Shown: piece by piece, positions 8,404-17,086 of the stretch | How positions within the stretch are numbered: position 1 is the stretch's first letter | Layout: the number at the start of each line of letters is the position of its first letter | DNA from: Streptomyces sp. L2 | GTDB taxonomy: Bacteria; Actinomycetota; Actinomycetes; Streptomycetales; Streptomycetaceae | DNA: 64,000 nt | Assembly: GCF_004124325.1 (NCBI RefSeq) | Contig: NZ_QBDT01000001.1 | Location: forward strand, 558,001 to 622,000 | Direction of reading: 5' to 3' | Notes under the pieces: model-generated | Told to the model about the DNA's origin: nothing | Seen by the model: the letters and a program-made list of their open reading frames with translations, nothing else | Databases searched by the model: none | Made by a program: the position numbers and the translations under genes

Positions 8404-8456
8404 TCTTGACAGGTCAGAAGTTAATGAACAAGCTGTCTGGAACTGAGCAGCTTGTA
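8404..8456. promoter_or_regulatory. TetR operator and promoter region of the acyl-CoA ligase operon
   Basis: ACAAGCTG (8428-8435) and CAGCTTGT (8448-8455) form a perfect inverted repeat with a 12-nt spacer. A TTGACA hexamer (8406-8411) lies just upstream and could be a -35 box, but no convincing -10 partner is seen. The left arm extends to ACAAGCTGTCTG, identical to the complement of 5871-5882. Confidence 0.65.
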
Positions 8457-8516
8457 AATCTACAGACGCTCTCCGGATCTCGCCGTCTTCCGACCTCGAC
8501 TACCGAGTAGGCCCTC

Positions 8517-10082
8517 ATGAACCTCGGCATCTATCTCTCCCGCAGCGCTCGCTACTGGCCCCGGGCCGCCGCCCTCGTCTGCGGGGACCGCTCCTGGACC
8601 TTCACCGACCTGGAGCGGGCGGCCAACCGCCTGGCCTCCGCCCTGATCGCCCGGGGCCTCGGTCCCGGCGACGCCGTGGCCTCCCTCGCCTGGAACCGCG
8701 GTGAGCTCGTGGAGGTCGAATTCGGCCTGTACAAGGCGGGGTTGACACGTGCGCCCATCAACGCCCGGCTCGGCCGCGGCGAGATCGAGCACATCCTGCG
8801 CTACGCCCCCGTACGCGTCCTCGTCCACGACGCCGCCCACCGGGAGGACGCCCTCGCCGCGATCGCCGCGGCCGGGACCGGCTGCCTGCCCGTCTGCCTC
8901 GACGACGCGCGCCCGGGCGAGGTCTCCTACGCGGACCTGCTGGCCGAGGGTGGCGAGACGCCCGTCCGCGTCGAGGTCGCCGCGGACGACCCCTGTGTCC
9001 TGAACTTCACCTCCGGCTCCACCGGCGCGCTCAAGGCCGCCGTGCAGACGGTCGGCAACCGCCTCGCCAACATGCGCAAGCAGCTGATGACCGACGAGTC
9101 CCGGCCCCGCCCCGGCACCCGCTACCTGGCCTGCGGCCCCATCACGCACGCCACCGGCATGGGCCTGCTGGCGGGGGTGTTCGGCGGCTCCACGACGTAC
9201 GTGCTGCCCACCTGGAGCCCCGAGGCCTTCCTGGAGACGGTCGCACGGGAGCGCATCACCGCGACCTTCCTCGTGCCGGCCATGCTGAACACCGTCCTCG
9301 CCCACCCCGGCGCCGCCGGCCACGACCTGTCCTCCCTGACGAGCGTGCGCATCGGCGGAGCGCCCGTCTCACCCCAGCGCCTGCGCGACGCCGTCGAGTT
9401 CTTCGGCCCGGTCGTCGCCCAGGGCTACGGCCTCGGCGAGACGACCAGCGTGGTCGCGGGACTGAGCAGCGAGGAGATCGCCGGGGCCGTGAAGGAGGAC
9501 CCGGAGCTGCTCCAGTCGTGCGGCCGGGCCTCCTACGACACCGAGATACGCGTCGTCGACGAGACGGGCCGGGAACTGGGTCCGCGCGAGGTCGGCGAGG
9601 TCATCGTGCGCGGCCCGGACTGCGTACGGGAGTACTGGCAGGAGCCGGAGTTGTCCGCGGAGACCTTCCGCGACGGCTGGGTGCACACCGGCGACCTGGC
9701 CTGGATGCGGGAGGACGGCTACCTCTTCCTGGTCGACCGCAAGAAGGACATGATCATCTCGGGCGGTTTCAACATCTACTGCACCGAGGTCGAGGCCGCC
9801 CTGTACGAGCACCCCGCCGTGCGGGAAGCCTGCGTGGTCGGCGTGCCCGACGAGCAGTGGGGCGAGGCCGTCAAGGCGGTCGTCGTCACCCACGACGGCA
9901 TGACCGCCACGACCCCCACGGCCGACGAGCTGATCGCCTTCTGCGCCGACCGGCTGGACCGCTTCAAGAAGCCCCGCTCGGTCGACTTCGTGCCCGAACT
10001 GCCCCACAACCGCAACGGCAAGCTCGACCGCAAGGCCGTACGCGAGCCGTTCTGGGCGGGCGCCGCCCGCCGCGTCAACTGA
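8517..10082 (+). CDS. AMP-dependent acyl-CoA synthetase/ligase
   Basis: A 521-residue ANL-superfamily enzyme that activates a carboxylic acid with ATP and joins it to CoA. The phosphate loop TSGSTG (165-170) is followed by ALK. YGLGETT is the A5 motif, the A7-A8 hinge block is YLFLVDRKKDMIISGGFNIY, and NRNGKLDRK at the C-terminus holds the catalytic Lys. Length and order match long- or medium-chain fatty acyl or aromatic acid CoA ligases. The ATG at 8517 has only a weak ribosome site. The acyl-CoA dehydrogenase gene follows after 24 nt, so the pair probably begins oxidation of one acid. The acid itself is not shown by the sequence. Confidence 0.92.
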   Translation: MNLGIYLSRSARYWPRAAALVCGDRSWTFTDLERAANRLASALIARGLGPGDAVASLAWNRGELVEVEFGLYKAGLTRAPINARLGRGEIEHILRYAPVRVLVHDAAHREDALAAIAAAGTGCLPVCLDDARPGEVSYADLLAEGGETPVRVEVAADDPCVLNFTSGSTGALKAAVQTVGNRLANMRKQLMTDESRPRPGTRYLACGPITHATGMGLLAGVFGGSTTYVLPTWSPEAFLETVARERITATFLVPAMLNTVLAHPGAAGHDLSSLTSVRIGGAPVSPQRLRDAVEFFGPVVAQGYGLGETTSVVAGLSSEEIAGAVKEDPELLQSCGRASYDTEIRVVDETGRELGPREVGEVIVRGPDCVREYWQEPELSAETFRDGWVHTGDLAWMREDGYLFLVDRKKDMIISGGFNIYCTEVEAALYEHPAVREACVVGVPDEQWGEAVKAVVVTHDGMTATTPTADELIAFCADRLDRFKKPRSVDFVPELPHNRNGKLDRKAVREPFWAGAARRVN

Positions 10083-10106
10083 CCCCGTCCCGTTCGGAGC
10101 ACCACC

Positions 10107-11312
10107 GTGACCTTCTCCCTCCGCCCCTCCTACGACGACCCGCGCACGGCCGAGCTGGTCGACCGCCTGCGCGACTACCTCGACGGCGAACTCGCCGACC
10201 ACGAGCGCGAACGCGGCCTCACGCACGCGAGCCGCCTCACCCGCGCCGACCTCGAACCGGTCTGGCGCCGCAGCCGCGAACTCGGCTTCTACGGCATCCA
10301 TCTGCCCGAGGAGTACGGCGGCCAGAACCTCACCTACACCCAACTCGCCGCCCTGAAGGAGGAGATCGGCGCCAGCGGGCGCGTCCTCGCGCACAGTGTG
10401 CTCGGCGACATGGGCGGCCCGCTGCGCGCGGGCGACATCCTCACGTACGCCACCGAGCACCAACTGGACACGTACCTGCTGCCGCTCGTCCGGGGCGAGC
10501 GGGCGTGCTGCTTCTCCCTCACCGAGACCGACGCCGGATCGGACGTCCGCTCGATGCGGACCGTGGCCGTACGCGACGCCGACGGAGACGGCGGCTACCG
10601 GCTGACCGGGCGCAAGGTGTTCTCCTCCGCCGGGCCCTTCGCCGACTTCGCGATCGTCGTCGCCCGCATGGCCGGGACCGGCGAACAGGAGGGCGACAAA
10701 CCGCGGTTCTCCGCCTTCCTCGTGGACCTGGACAGCCCCGGCTGCCGGGTCGAGGACGGGGCGACGCCGATGTCCGGCGAGCACATCGAGAGCGACATCG
10801 TCCTGGACGACTGCTTCGTCCCCGCCGCCAACCTCCTCGGCGAGGAGGGCAAGGGCATGCGCGTCGCGCTCGGCCGGGTGACCACCAACCGGCTCCTGCA
10901 CTGCCCCACCGTCCTCGGCGCCACCCGCCGCGCCCTCGCCCTCACTCTGGAACGCACCCGCACCCGGAAGGTGGCCGGCGGTCAGCCGCTGCTCATGCTC
11001 CAGGCCATCCAGCACAAGGTCGCCGACATGGCCACCGAGTTCTACGCCGCCCGCTCCATGACGTACGCCGCGCTGGCGGCCCTCGACGCGGGCCGCGAGG
11101 TGCCGGCCGAAGCCTTCATGTGCAAGCTGTTCGTCGCCGAGTCCGCCTTCCGCATCCTCGACGAGGCCGTGCAGATCCACGGCAAGGAGGGCCTGACCCA
11201 GGGGCACGAGATCGAGTACCTCTTCCGCAAGATCCGCATGTTCCGCATCCTGACCGGCACGTCCGAGATCCAGCGCAACGGCATCGCCAAACTCCTGGCC
11301 TTCAACCACTGA
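10107..11312 (+). CDS. Acyl-CoA dehydrogenase
   Basis: A 401-residue flavoprotein of the acyl-CoA dehydrogenase family. CCFSLTETDAGSDVRSM is the first signature, which contacts FAD and substrate; the C-terminal signature QIHGKEGLTQGHEIEYLFRKIR and GTSEIQRNGIAK close the domain. It would introduce the 2,3 double bond into the acyl-CoA made by the ligase upstream. The GTG start has GGAG 9 nt upstream. An 11-bp tandem repeat starts exactly at the stop codon. Catalytic base placement (Glu in the C-terminal region) was not resolved, so isovaleryl- versus short/medium-chain type is open. Confidence 0.93.
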   Translation: MTFSLRPSYDDPRTAELVDRLRDYLDGELADHERERGLTHASRLTRADLEPVWRRSRELGFYGIHLPEEYGGQNLTYTQLAALKEEIGASGRVLAHSVLGDMGGPLRAGDILTYATEHQLDTYLLPLVRGERACCFSLTETDAGSDVRSMRTVAVRDADGDGGYRLTGRKVFSSAGPFADFAIVVARMAGTGEQEGDKPRFSAFLVDLDSPGCRVEDGATPMSGEHIESDIVLDDCFVPAANLLGEEGKGMRVALGRVTTNRLLHCPTVLGATRRALALTLERTRTRKVAGGQPLLMLQAIQHKVADMATEFYAARSMTYAALAALDAGREVPAEAFMCKLFVAESAFRILDEAVQIHGKEGLTQGHEIEYLFRKIRMFRILTGTSEIQRNGIAKLLAFNH

Positions 11313-11370
11313 CCTACCACTGACCGGCCACCGACAGACCACTGACCGGCCACTGACCTTCGACCACCGA
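11302..11370. repeat. 11-bp tandem repeat anchored at a stop codon
   Basis: The stop context CCACTGACC recurs with TGA at 11310, 11321, 11343 and 11354, and with degenerate copies (CCACCGAC) between and after. It fills most of the space between two convergent genes. Confidence 0.8.
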
Positions 11371-11381
11371 CCCGGCTGGAC

Positions 11382-12389
11382 TCAGCGCGGGGCCGGTTCG
11401 GCCCACGGTGCGAGGGGAACGGATCCGACGCCGTGGCCGCTCGCGTCGAAGAGCCTGCCCATGCGCTTGGCCGTGCGCAGCGCGATCGTGCGGTCCTGGA
11501 CGAGTACGTCCGGGTGCCGGGCGGCGAGGTCGGCCTCCAGCCGGTGGACCTCCTCGGCCCTGCGCAGCCAGAGCGTGACGAGGAGGTTCTCCCGGGCCGC
11601 CGTGGTCGCGACGAAGCGCACGCTGGGGACGGCCGCCAAGTGACGGGCGACCGCCACCAGTTCAGGCGCCGGAACCCGCGCCCAGAGTGAGACGGTCACC
11701 GGGCGTTCGAAGAGCGGGCCCGCCACGTCGCAGCGCAGGGCCGCCTCTCCGCTGCCGAGCAGGCGTTCAGTCCGGCGGCGTGCGGTGGCGGCGCTGGTGC
11801 CCGCCGCCTGCCCGAGCTGATGCCAGGGCAGGCGGCCGTCCCGGCCCAGTCCGGTGAGCAGCCGCCGGTCCAGTTCCGTCAACGACCGCCCCGGCACTCC
11901 GCCGGGGCGGTCGGCGCGGCCGAGCGCGGCGGACTGGCCGGGGGCCAGCGCGTCGAGTCGCCAGCGGCTGGCCTCCGTGACGACGTCGGTCGCGATCGCC
12001 ACCGTGGAGCCGGTCACCCCGGGGAGGCGTTCGACGCGGTCGAGCAGGTAGCGGCCGAACGAGGCCAGATCCGCCGTGATGACCTCCACCAGCAGATCGT
12101 GGCTGCCCGCGGTGATCTCCACGGTGACGGCGGCCGGATCACCCGCGAGGGCCGCCGCCACCTCCTCGCGCGTGCCCGGAGCGCAGCGCAGACCGACGTA
12201 GGCCGTCAGCGCCACACAGTTCGGGCCGGGTACGGCCGTGACCCACGCCGACCCGGTGTCGGCGAGCCGTTCCCAGCGGCGGGCGGCCGTCGCGGGCGTG
12301 CACCCCAGCACCTCCCCCAACTCGGTCCAGGAGGCCCGCGGCCGGACCTGCAGCGCGTGCACCAGAGCCAGGTCCTCCTCGTCGATCAT
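11382..12389 (-). CDS. Lrp/AsnC family transcriptional regulator (two tandem HTH halves)
   Basis: A 335-residue protein with two AsnC-type units in a row. The first HTH is DLALVHALQVRPRASWTELGEVLGCTPATAARRWERL; the second is DRRLLTGLGRDGRLPWHQLGQAAGTSAATARRRTERL. Each is followed by an Lrp ligand-binding (RAM-like) segment. The start at 12389 follows GAAGGAA; a slightly longer frame begins at 12410 but lacks a ribosome site. It is divergent from the M20 amidohydrolase across 132 nt, so it probably senses an amino acid or derivative and controls the hydrolase/permease pair. Double-length AsnC proteins are frequent in actinomycetes. Confidence 0.9.
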   Translation of the reverse strand: MIDEEDLALVHALQVRPRASWTELGEVLGCTPATAARRWERLADTGSAWVTAVPGPNCVALTAYVGLRCAPGTREEVAAALAGDPAAVTVEITAGSHDLLVEVITADLASFGRYLLDRVERLPGVTGSTVAIATDVVTEASRWRLDALAPGQSAALGRADRPGGVPGRSLTELDRRLLTGLGRDGRLPWHQLGQAAGTSAATARRRTERLLGSGEAALRCDVAGPLFERPVTVSLWARVPAPELVAVARHLAAVPSVRFVATTAARENLLVTLWLRRAEEVHRLEADLAARHPDVLVQDRTIALRTAKRMGRLFDASGHGVGSVPLAPWAEPAPR

Positions 12390-12521
12390 GCTCGATTCCT
12401 TCGCTCTCACGACTGCAGATGTCTGATTCAGCCTATCCAGCCGCTCACTGTGACCGCTGCCGCATCATCGTCTGCGCCGACTGGGGCCGGTCGAACGGCC
12501 GAGGAACACCGGAGGGAAGCG

Positions 12522-13751
12522 ATGGACCTACGGGACGACGCGCGACGGATGTCCGAGTGGCTCACCCGGCTGCGCCGGGACGTGCACCGGGAACCGGAGA
12601 CCGGGCTGCACCTGCCCCGCACGCAGGAGAAGGTGCTCGGCGCCCTCGACGGGCTCCCGCTGACCATCACGCAGGGCAGGGCGCTGTCCTCCGTGACCGC
12701 CGTGCTGGAGGGCGGCCGCCCCGGACCGGTCGTCCTGCTGCGCGCGGACATGGACGCACTCCCCGTCACCGAGCAGGCGAGCGTGGACTACCGCTCGCGG
12801 ATCGACGGCCGGATGCACGCCTGCGGCCACGACCTGCACACCGCGATGCTGGCCGGCGCCGCGCACCTGCTCGCCGCGCGGCGGGAGCGGTGGGCCGGCC
12901 GGATCGTGCTGATGTTCCAGCCCGGCGAGGAAGGCCACGACGGCGCCCGGCACATGATCGAGGAGGGCCTGCTGGAGGCGGCCGGGGAGCGACCGCAGGC
13001 GGCGTACGCCCTGCATGTCAGTGCGCGCCACTGGCCCGGGGGACGGTTCGCCACGCGGCCGGGCCCGCTGATGGCCGCCTCCGACCGCCTCGCCGTCACC
13101 GTGCGCGGCATCGGCGGCCATGGTTCCGCCCCGAGCCACGCCCGCAATCCGATCCCCGCCGCCTGCGCCATGATCGGCGAACTCCCCGGCGCCCTGGCCC
13201 GGGTGGTGGATCCGCTGGAGCCCGCCGCCCTCAGCGTCGGCACTCTCCATTCCGGCACGGCCGCCAACATCATCCCGGAGACCGCGCGGTTCGAGGCGAC
13301 CGTCCGCACCTTCCGGCGGAGCACGGGCGAACGCCTCGCCGGTGAGCTGACCCGGCTGTGCCGGGGCGTCGCCGCCGCCCACGGCGTGGACGCCGAGGTC
13401 CGGTACGTCAACGAGTACCCGCCCACCGTCGCCGAGCCCGCCGAATCGGCCTTCGCCGCGGACGTGACCCGCGAACTCTTCGGCGCGGACCGCTACGAGG
13501 AGATGGCGCGTCCGCTCACCGCCTCGGAGGACTTCTCCCGGGTGCTGGAGGAGATCCCCGGCACCATCGTCCAGCTCGGCGCCACCCCGCCCGGCCGGGA
13601 CCATCACCACGCGCCCGGCAACCACTCCCCCCACGTCGAGTTCGACGACGGAGTCCTCGCCGACGGCGCTGCCCTGTACGCGGCCCTCGCCCTCCACCGC
13701 CTGGCCTTGGCACCAGCACCGGCAGCCGCACCGGCCCCGGCAGCCCCGTAG
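12522..13751 (+). CDS. M20 family amidohydrolase (hippurate / N-acyl-amino-acid hydrolase type)
   Basis: A 409-residue metal-dependent amidohydrolase of family M20D. RADMDALPVTEQ, MHACGHDLHTAML (Cys and His metal ligands), FQPGEEGHDGARHMIEEG (catalytic and metal Glu) and TASEDFS, followed by a C-terminal His-rich HHHAPGNHSPH, are all present. It would split an N-acyl amino acid or similar amide. The real start is the ATG at 12522 with GGAGGGA upstream; a much longer open frame upstream is the shadow of the AsnC gene. The last 15 residues are an Ala-Pro tail. A permease gene follows after 76 nt of short CCGATCCCACC-type repeats, suggesting uptake and hydrolysis of one compound. Confidence 0.92.
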   Translation: MDLRDDARRMSEWLTRLRRDVHREPETGLHLPRTQEKVLGALDGLPLTITQGRALSSVTAVLEGGRPGPVVLLRADMDALPVTEQASVDYRSRIDGRMHACGHDLHTAMLAGAAHLLAARRERWAGRIVLMFQPGEEGHDGARHMIEEGLLEAAGERPQAAYALHVSARHWPGGRFATRPGPLMAASDRLAVTVRGIGGHGSAPSHARNPIPAACAMIGELPGALARVVDPLEPAALSVGTLHSGTAANIIPETARFEATVRTFRRSTGERLAGELTRLCRGVAAAHGVDAEVRYVNEYPPTVAEPAESAFAADVTRELFGADRYEEMARPLTASEDFSRVLEEIPGTIVQLGATPPGRDHHHAPGNHSPHVEFDDGVLADGAALYAALALHRLALAPAPAAAPAPAAP

Positions 13752-13827
13752 CGCACGTCGTCCGATCCCAGCCGACCCCACCCGATCCCACCCGCTCCCG
13801 CCCGACAACCGAGGAAGGCCCCGCCCC

Positions 13828-15243
13828 ATGAGCGACAGCCCCCGGAGAAGCAGCACCCTCGAACAGCGCGCGATCGACCACGTCCCCGCCGGCGAACGCC
13901 ACGGCAAGCCCTGGCACCTGTTCACCCTCTGGTTCGCGAGCAACGTCCAGATCACCGGCCTGGTCAACGGCGCCCTCGCCGTCACCATCGGCCTCGACCT
14001 GCCCTGGGCGGTCTTCTCGATCCTGGTCGGCAATCTGGTCGGTGGCCTCTTCATGGCCTACCACTCCGTCCAGGGACCGCAGCTGGGCATCCCTCAGATG
14101 ATCCAGAGCCGGGCGCAGTTCGGCTTCTACGGCGCGATCCTGCCGGTCGCGATCGTGGTCGCCATGTACTTCGGCTTCGCCCTGGAGGGGGCGGTGGTCA
14201 ACGGCCACGCCGTCGCCGACTGGATCCACGTCCCCTACGCCGCGGGCGTGGTCCTCTCCAACCTGGCCACCCTCGCGGTGGCCGTGGTCGGCTACAAGCT
14301 GATCCACGCCGTCAGCAAGTACCTCTCCGTCGTCTCCGGCGTGGTCTTCCTCGCGCTCTTCGTCCAGCTGGCCCGGCACCTTCCCGCCCACTACCACGGC
14401 ACGTCGGTCAACGCCGGGACCGTGCTGCTCGCGATCTCCATCTTCGCGTCCTGGCAGATCACCTGGGCCCCGTACGTCTCCGACTACTCCCGCTACCTGC
14501 CCGAGTCCACCCCGGCGAAGGCCACCTTCTGGTGGACGTACCTCGGCGCGGCCGTCGGCGGCTCCTGGGTCATGGTGATCGGCGCGTTCGCGGCGGTCGT
14601 GGGCGGCGACTCGCTCGGCGACAACTCCATCGGCTTCCTGGCCCACCAGTTCCCCGCCATCTCCGGGCTGCTGGTCGCGGCGCTGGTCCTCGGCGGCATC
14701 CCCGGCTCCGCCCAGAGCCCCTACGGCGCCTTCCTCACCGCGCTCAGCGGCGTCTCCCCCACCGGCCGCGCCAAGGCGGCACCGCGCGCCCGCACCCTGT
14801 TCACCGTGGCGTTCACGGCCGTGACGACCGTGCTCGCGCTCCTGGCCGGCGCCCACACGATGGACCTCTTCCAGAACATCATCCTGATCCTGCTCTACCT
14901 GCTGATCCCGTGGACGGCGATCAATCTCACCGACTACTACCTGGTCCGCCACGGCGACTACGACGTGCAGGCGTTCTTCCGCAAGGACGGCCCGTACGGC
15001 CGCTGCGACACCGGAGCCGTGCTGATCTTCCTGCTCACCATCGCGGCCGAGATCCCCTTCATCAACAGCCCCGTCTACGAAGGCCCGCTGGCCAAGGCCC
15101 TGGGCGACGCGGACATCTCCTGGATCGTCGGCCTCGCCGTCGGCGCCGTCACCTACTACCTGCACGCCACCCACCGCCGCGCCGCCGACCGTTCCCTCAC
15201 CTCGGCCGCCCCGAGAACACCGGTCCGGCCGGGCCGGGGGTGA
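13828..15243 (+). CDS. NCS1 family nucleobase/allantoin-type permease
   Basis: A 471-residue integral membrane protein with about twelve hydrophobic helices. The N-terminal part WHLFTLWFASNVQITGLVNGALAVTIGLDLPWAVFSILVGNLVGGLFMAYHSVQGPQLGIPQM matches the purine/cytosine permease family, with the NxQ and GPQxGIPQM blocks that line the substrate site. The ATG at 13828 follows GAGGAAGG. Family members carry cytosine, purines, allantoin or hydantoins with a cation; which one is not decided here. Its position after an M20 amidohydrolase and a divergent AsnC regulator suggests import of a nitrogen source. Confidence 0.9.
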   Translation: MSDSPRRSSTLEQRAIDHVPAGERHGKPWHLFTLWFASNVQITGLVNGALAVTIGLDLPWAVFSILVGNLVGGLFMAYHSVQGPQLGIPQMIQSRAQFGFYGAILPVAIVVAMYFGFALEGAVVNGHAVADWIHVPYAAGVVLSNLATLAVAVVGYKLIHAVSKYLSVVSGVVFLALFVQLARHLPAHYHGTSVNAGTVLLAISIFASWQITWAPYVSDYSRYLPESTPAKATFWWTYLGAAVGGSWVMVIGAFAAVVGGDSLGDNSIGFLAHQFPAISGLLVAALVLGGIPGSAQSPYGAFLTALSGVSPTGRAKAAPRARTLFTVAFTAVTTVLALLAGAHTMDLFQNIILILLYLLIPWTAINLTDYYLVRHGDYDVQAFFRKDGPYGRCDTGAVLIFLLTIAAEIPFINSPVYEGPLAKALGDADISWIVGLAVGAVTYYLHATHRRAADRSLTSAAPRTPVRPGRG

Positions 15244-15288
15244 CCGGATACAGTGCGCGGAAGGGCAGTCCGGTCAGGGAGGGGAAAC

Positions 15289-16509
15289 GTGACCGACACC
15301 AGCGACATCCGGCCCGCCGAGGGTGAGGCGCCGGCGCCGCGGCGGAGCCTGCCGCACCGCTTGCTGCGCTACCTCCCCCTGGTCGCCCCCGTCCTGCTGT
15401 GGGCCGTGCCCTGCTGGGTCCTGCTGTACGGCGGCCAGCACTGGCCGCCGCCCGTCACACTGGCAGGCACCGCCCTGTTCGTCCTCGGCCTCGCCGGTAT
15501 GCCGCTCGCGATGACGCGCGGCCACGGCCGGCGCCAGCAGGACGGGGCGGCGATCATCGGTGACACGCTGCTGGGCGCCAGCTGGGTCCTGTTCACCTGG
15601 TCCGTCCTGCTCGGTGTCGTCCTGCGGCTCGCGCTGACCGCGGCCGGTGTCGGCCACGGCCAGGACCGGGCCCGGATCGTGACGTGGGCGGTCCTCGGCG
15701 TCACCGCCGTATTGCTCGCCTGGGGGTACGCCGAGGCCCGCCGCGTACCCCGCGTGCGCCGGCTCGACGTACGCCTCCCGCGCCTGGGCGCCGGACTGGA
15801 CGGCACCCGCGTCGTCCTGATCACCGACACCCACTACGGCCCGCTCGACCGGACCCGCTGGTCGGCGCGGGTGTGCGAGACGGTGAACACCCTGGAGGCC
15901 GACCTGGTCTGCCACACCGGCGACATCGCGGACGGCACGGCCGAACGCCGCCGCGCCCAGGCCCTGCCCCTGGGGACCGTGCGGGCCACCCGGGCCCGCG
16001 TGTACGTCACCGGCAACCACGAGTACTACAGCGAGGCCCAGGGCTGGGTCGACCTGATGGACGAGCTGGGCTGGGAGCCGCTGCGCAACCGCCACCTGCT
16101 GCTCGAACGCGGAGGCGACACCCTCGTGGTCGCCGGCGTGGACGACGTCACCGCCGAGTCCTCCGGCCTGGCGGGCCACCGCGCCCACCTCGCCGGCGCC
16201 CTCGACGGCGCCGACCCCGGCCTGCCCGTGCTGCTCCTGGCGCACCAGCCCAAGTTCGTCGACCGGGCGGCGGCCGCCGGCGTCGACCTCCAGCTGTCGG
16301 GCCACACCCACGGCGGCCAGATCTGGCCCTTCCACCACCTGGTCCGCCTCGACCAGCCCGCCCTGGCCGGCCTCAGCCGACACGGCGCCCGCACACTCCT
16401 CTACACCAGCCGCGGCACCGGCTTCTGGGGCCCGCCGTTCCGCGTCTTCGCCCCCAGCGAGATCACCCTCCTCGTCCTCCGCTCCCCGAACCGGCCGGCC
16501 TCGTCGTAG
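15289..16509 (+). CDS. Membrane-anchored metallophosphoesterase
   Basis: A 406-residue protein with an N-terminal membrane domain of about four helices (LLRYLPLVAPVLLWAVPCWVLLYGG onward) followed by a calcineurin-like phosphoesterase domain. The metal motifs are in order: DTHYG (D-x-H), HTGDIADG (GD), GNHEY (GNH[DE]), HQP, and LSGHTHGGQ (GHxH). This fits the YkuE-like family. I place the start at GTG 15289, after GGGAGGGG, not at an upstream ATG-like position. It begins 45 nt after the permease and may be co-transcribed. The substrate, perhaps a phospholipid or nucleotide, is unknown. Its last 109 bases overlap a convergent hypothetical frame. Confidence 0.9.
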   Translation: MTDTSDIRPAEGEAPAPRRSLPHRLLRYLPLVAPVLLWAVPCWVLLYGGQHWPPPVTLAGTALFVLGLAGMPLAMTRGHGRRQQDGAAIIGDTLLGASWVLFTWSVLLGVVLRLALTAAGVGHGQDRARIVTWAVLGVTAVLLAWGYAEARRVPRVRRLDVRLPRLGAGLDGTRVVLITDTHYGPLDRTRWSARVCETVNTLEADLVCHTGDIADGTAERRRAQALPLGTVRATRARVYVTGNHEYYSEAQGWVDLMDELGWEPLRNRHLLLERGGDTLVVAGVDDVTAESSGLAGHRAHLAGALDGADPGLPVLLLAHQPKFVDRAAAAGVDLQLSGHTHGGQIWPFHHLVRLDQPALAGLSRHGARTLLYTSRGTGFWGPPFRVFAPSEITLLVLRSPNRPASS

Positions 16510-16856
16510 GGCGTGTTGCCCTCGCCGACGCCGACGACGCCCCGACCGCCGGTGAATCGGAGCCGCGGCCTGGGTCCTCGATCGTCACCCTCGTCATCGC
16601 CTTCATACATGGGGCTCTCTATGGAGTCCCTCGCCCAGGCCCTCCATGCCTCGTCCGGATCACCACCCGCGGCCTCCAGACAGCCGTTGGGGTCGGCCAG
16701 ATCGTGATGGACGGCGGCAGAGGCGAAGCTCACGGCGTCAGGGGCGTTCGTACCGACGATGTCCGGGTCGATGCCCGCGTGAACAAGAAGGTCGGCGTCT
16801 TCGGGACTGCACTCCAGGTCGATGAATCGCGCTCTGGCCGCGTCGTTCACATCCAT
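16401..16856 (-). CDS. Hypothetical acidic protein, convergent overlap with phosphoesterase gene
   Basis: An uncertain 151-residue frame starting MDVNDAARARFIDLECSPED and containing an acidic middle (MYEGDDEGDDRG). The start at 16856 follows GGGGGA; a longer form from 16901 is possible. The first 100 residues look protein-like, with segments such as HAGIDPDIVGTNAPDAVSFASAAVHHDLA, and codon third positions are less biased than in the neighbours. The last 36 codons run antisense through the end of the phosphoesterase gene, so the true C-terminus or the integrity of the gene is doubtful. No family recognised. It may be a small recently acquired or decaying gene. Confidence 0.45.
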   Translation of the reverse strand: MDVNDAARARFIDLECSPEDADLLVHAGIDPDIVGTNAPDAVSFASAAVHHDLADPNGCLEAAGGDPDEAWRAWARDSIESPMYEGDDEGDDRGPRPRLRFTGGRGVVGVGEGNTPYDEAGRFGERRTRRVISLGAKTRNGGPQKPVPRLV

Positions 16857-17086
16857 GCCCAAGGTCCCCCAACTCCACTGACGGCGACGAGGCTGCTCCA
16901 TCGGCGGACGGACCGGGAGGCCCGTTCCCGGGGGCAACCTTGTCGAAGGGGCATCAAGATGCGTTGCCGTGCGCTAAGTTCACAACGATTCGTCGCCTGG
17001 ATCGAGGATCGTGCTGTCCATCGATGCCCGGCGGGCACAGCCCCTCGGTCCACTCGGGCCGGACATCACAGTTCAAGGAAGTGTGC

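Noticed and set aside
9369..11342. A 657-codon minus-strand frame under the acyl-CoA genes
   Set aside because: Shadow frame of the ligase and dehydrogenase; no domain, composition typical of antisense frames.
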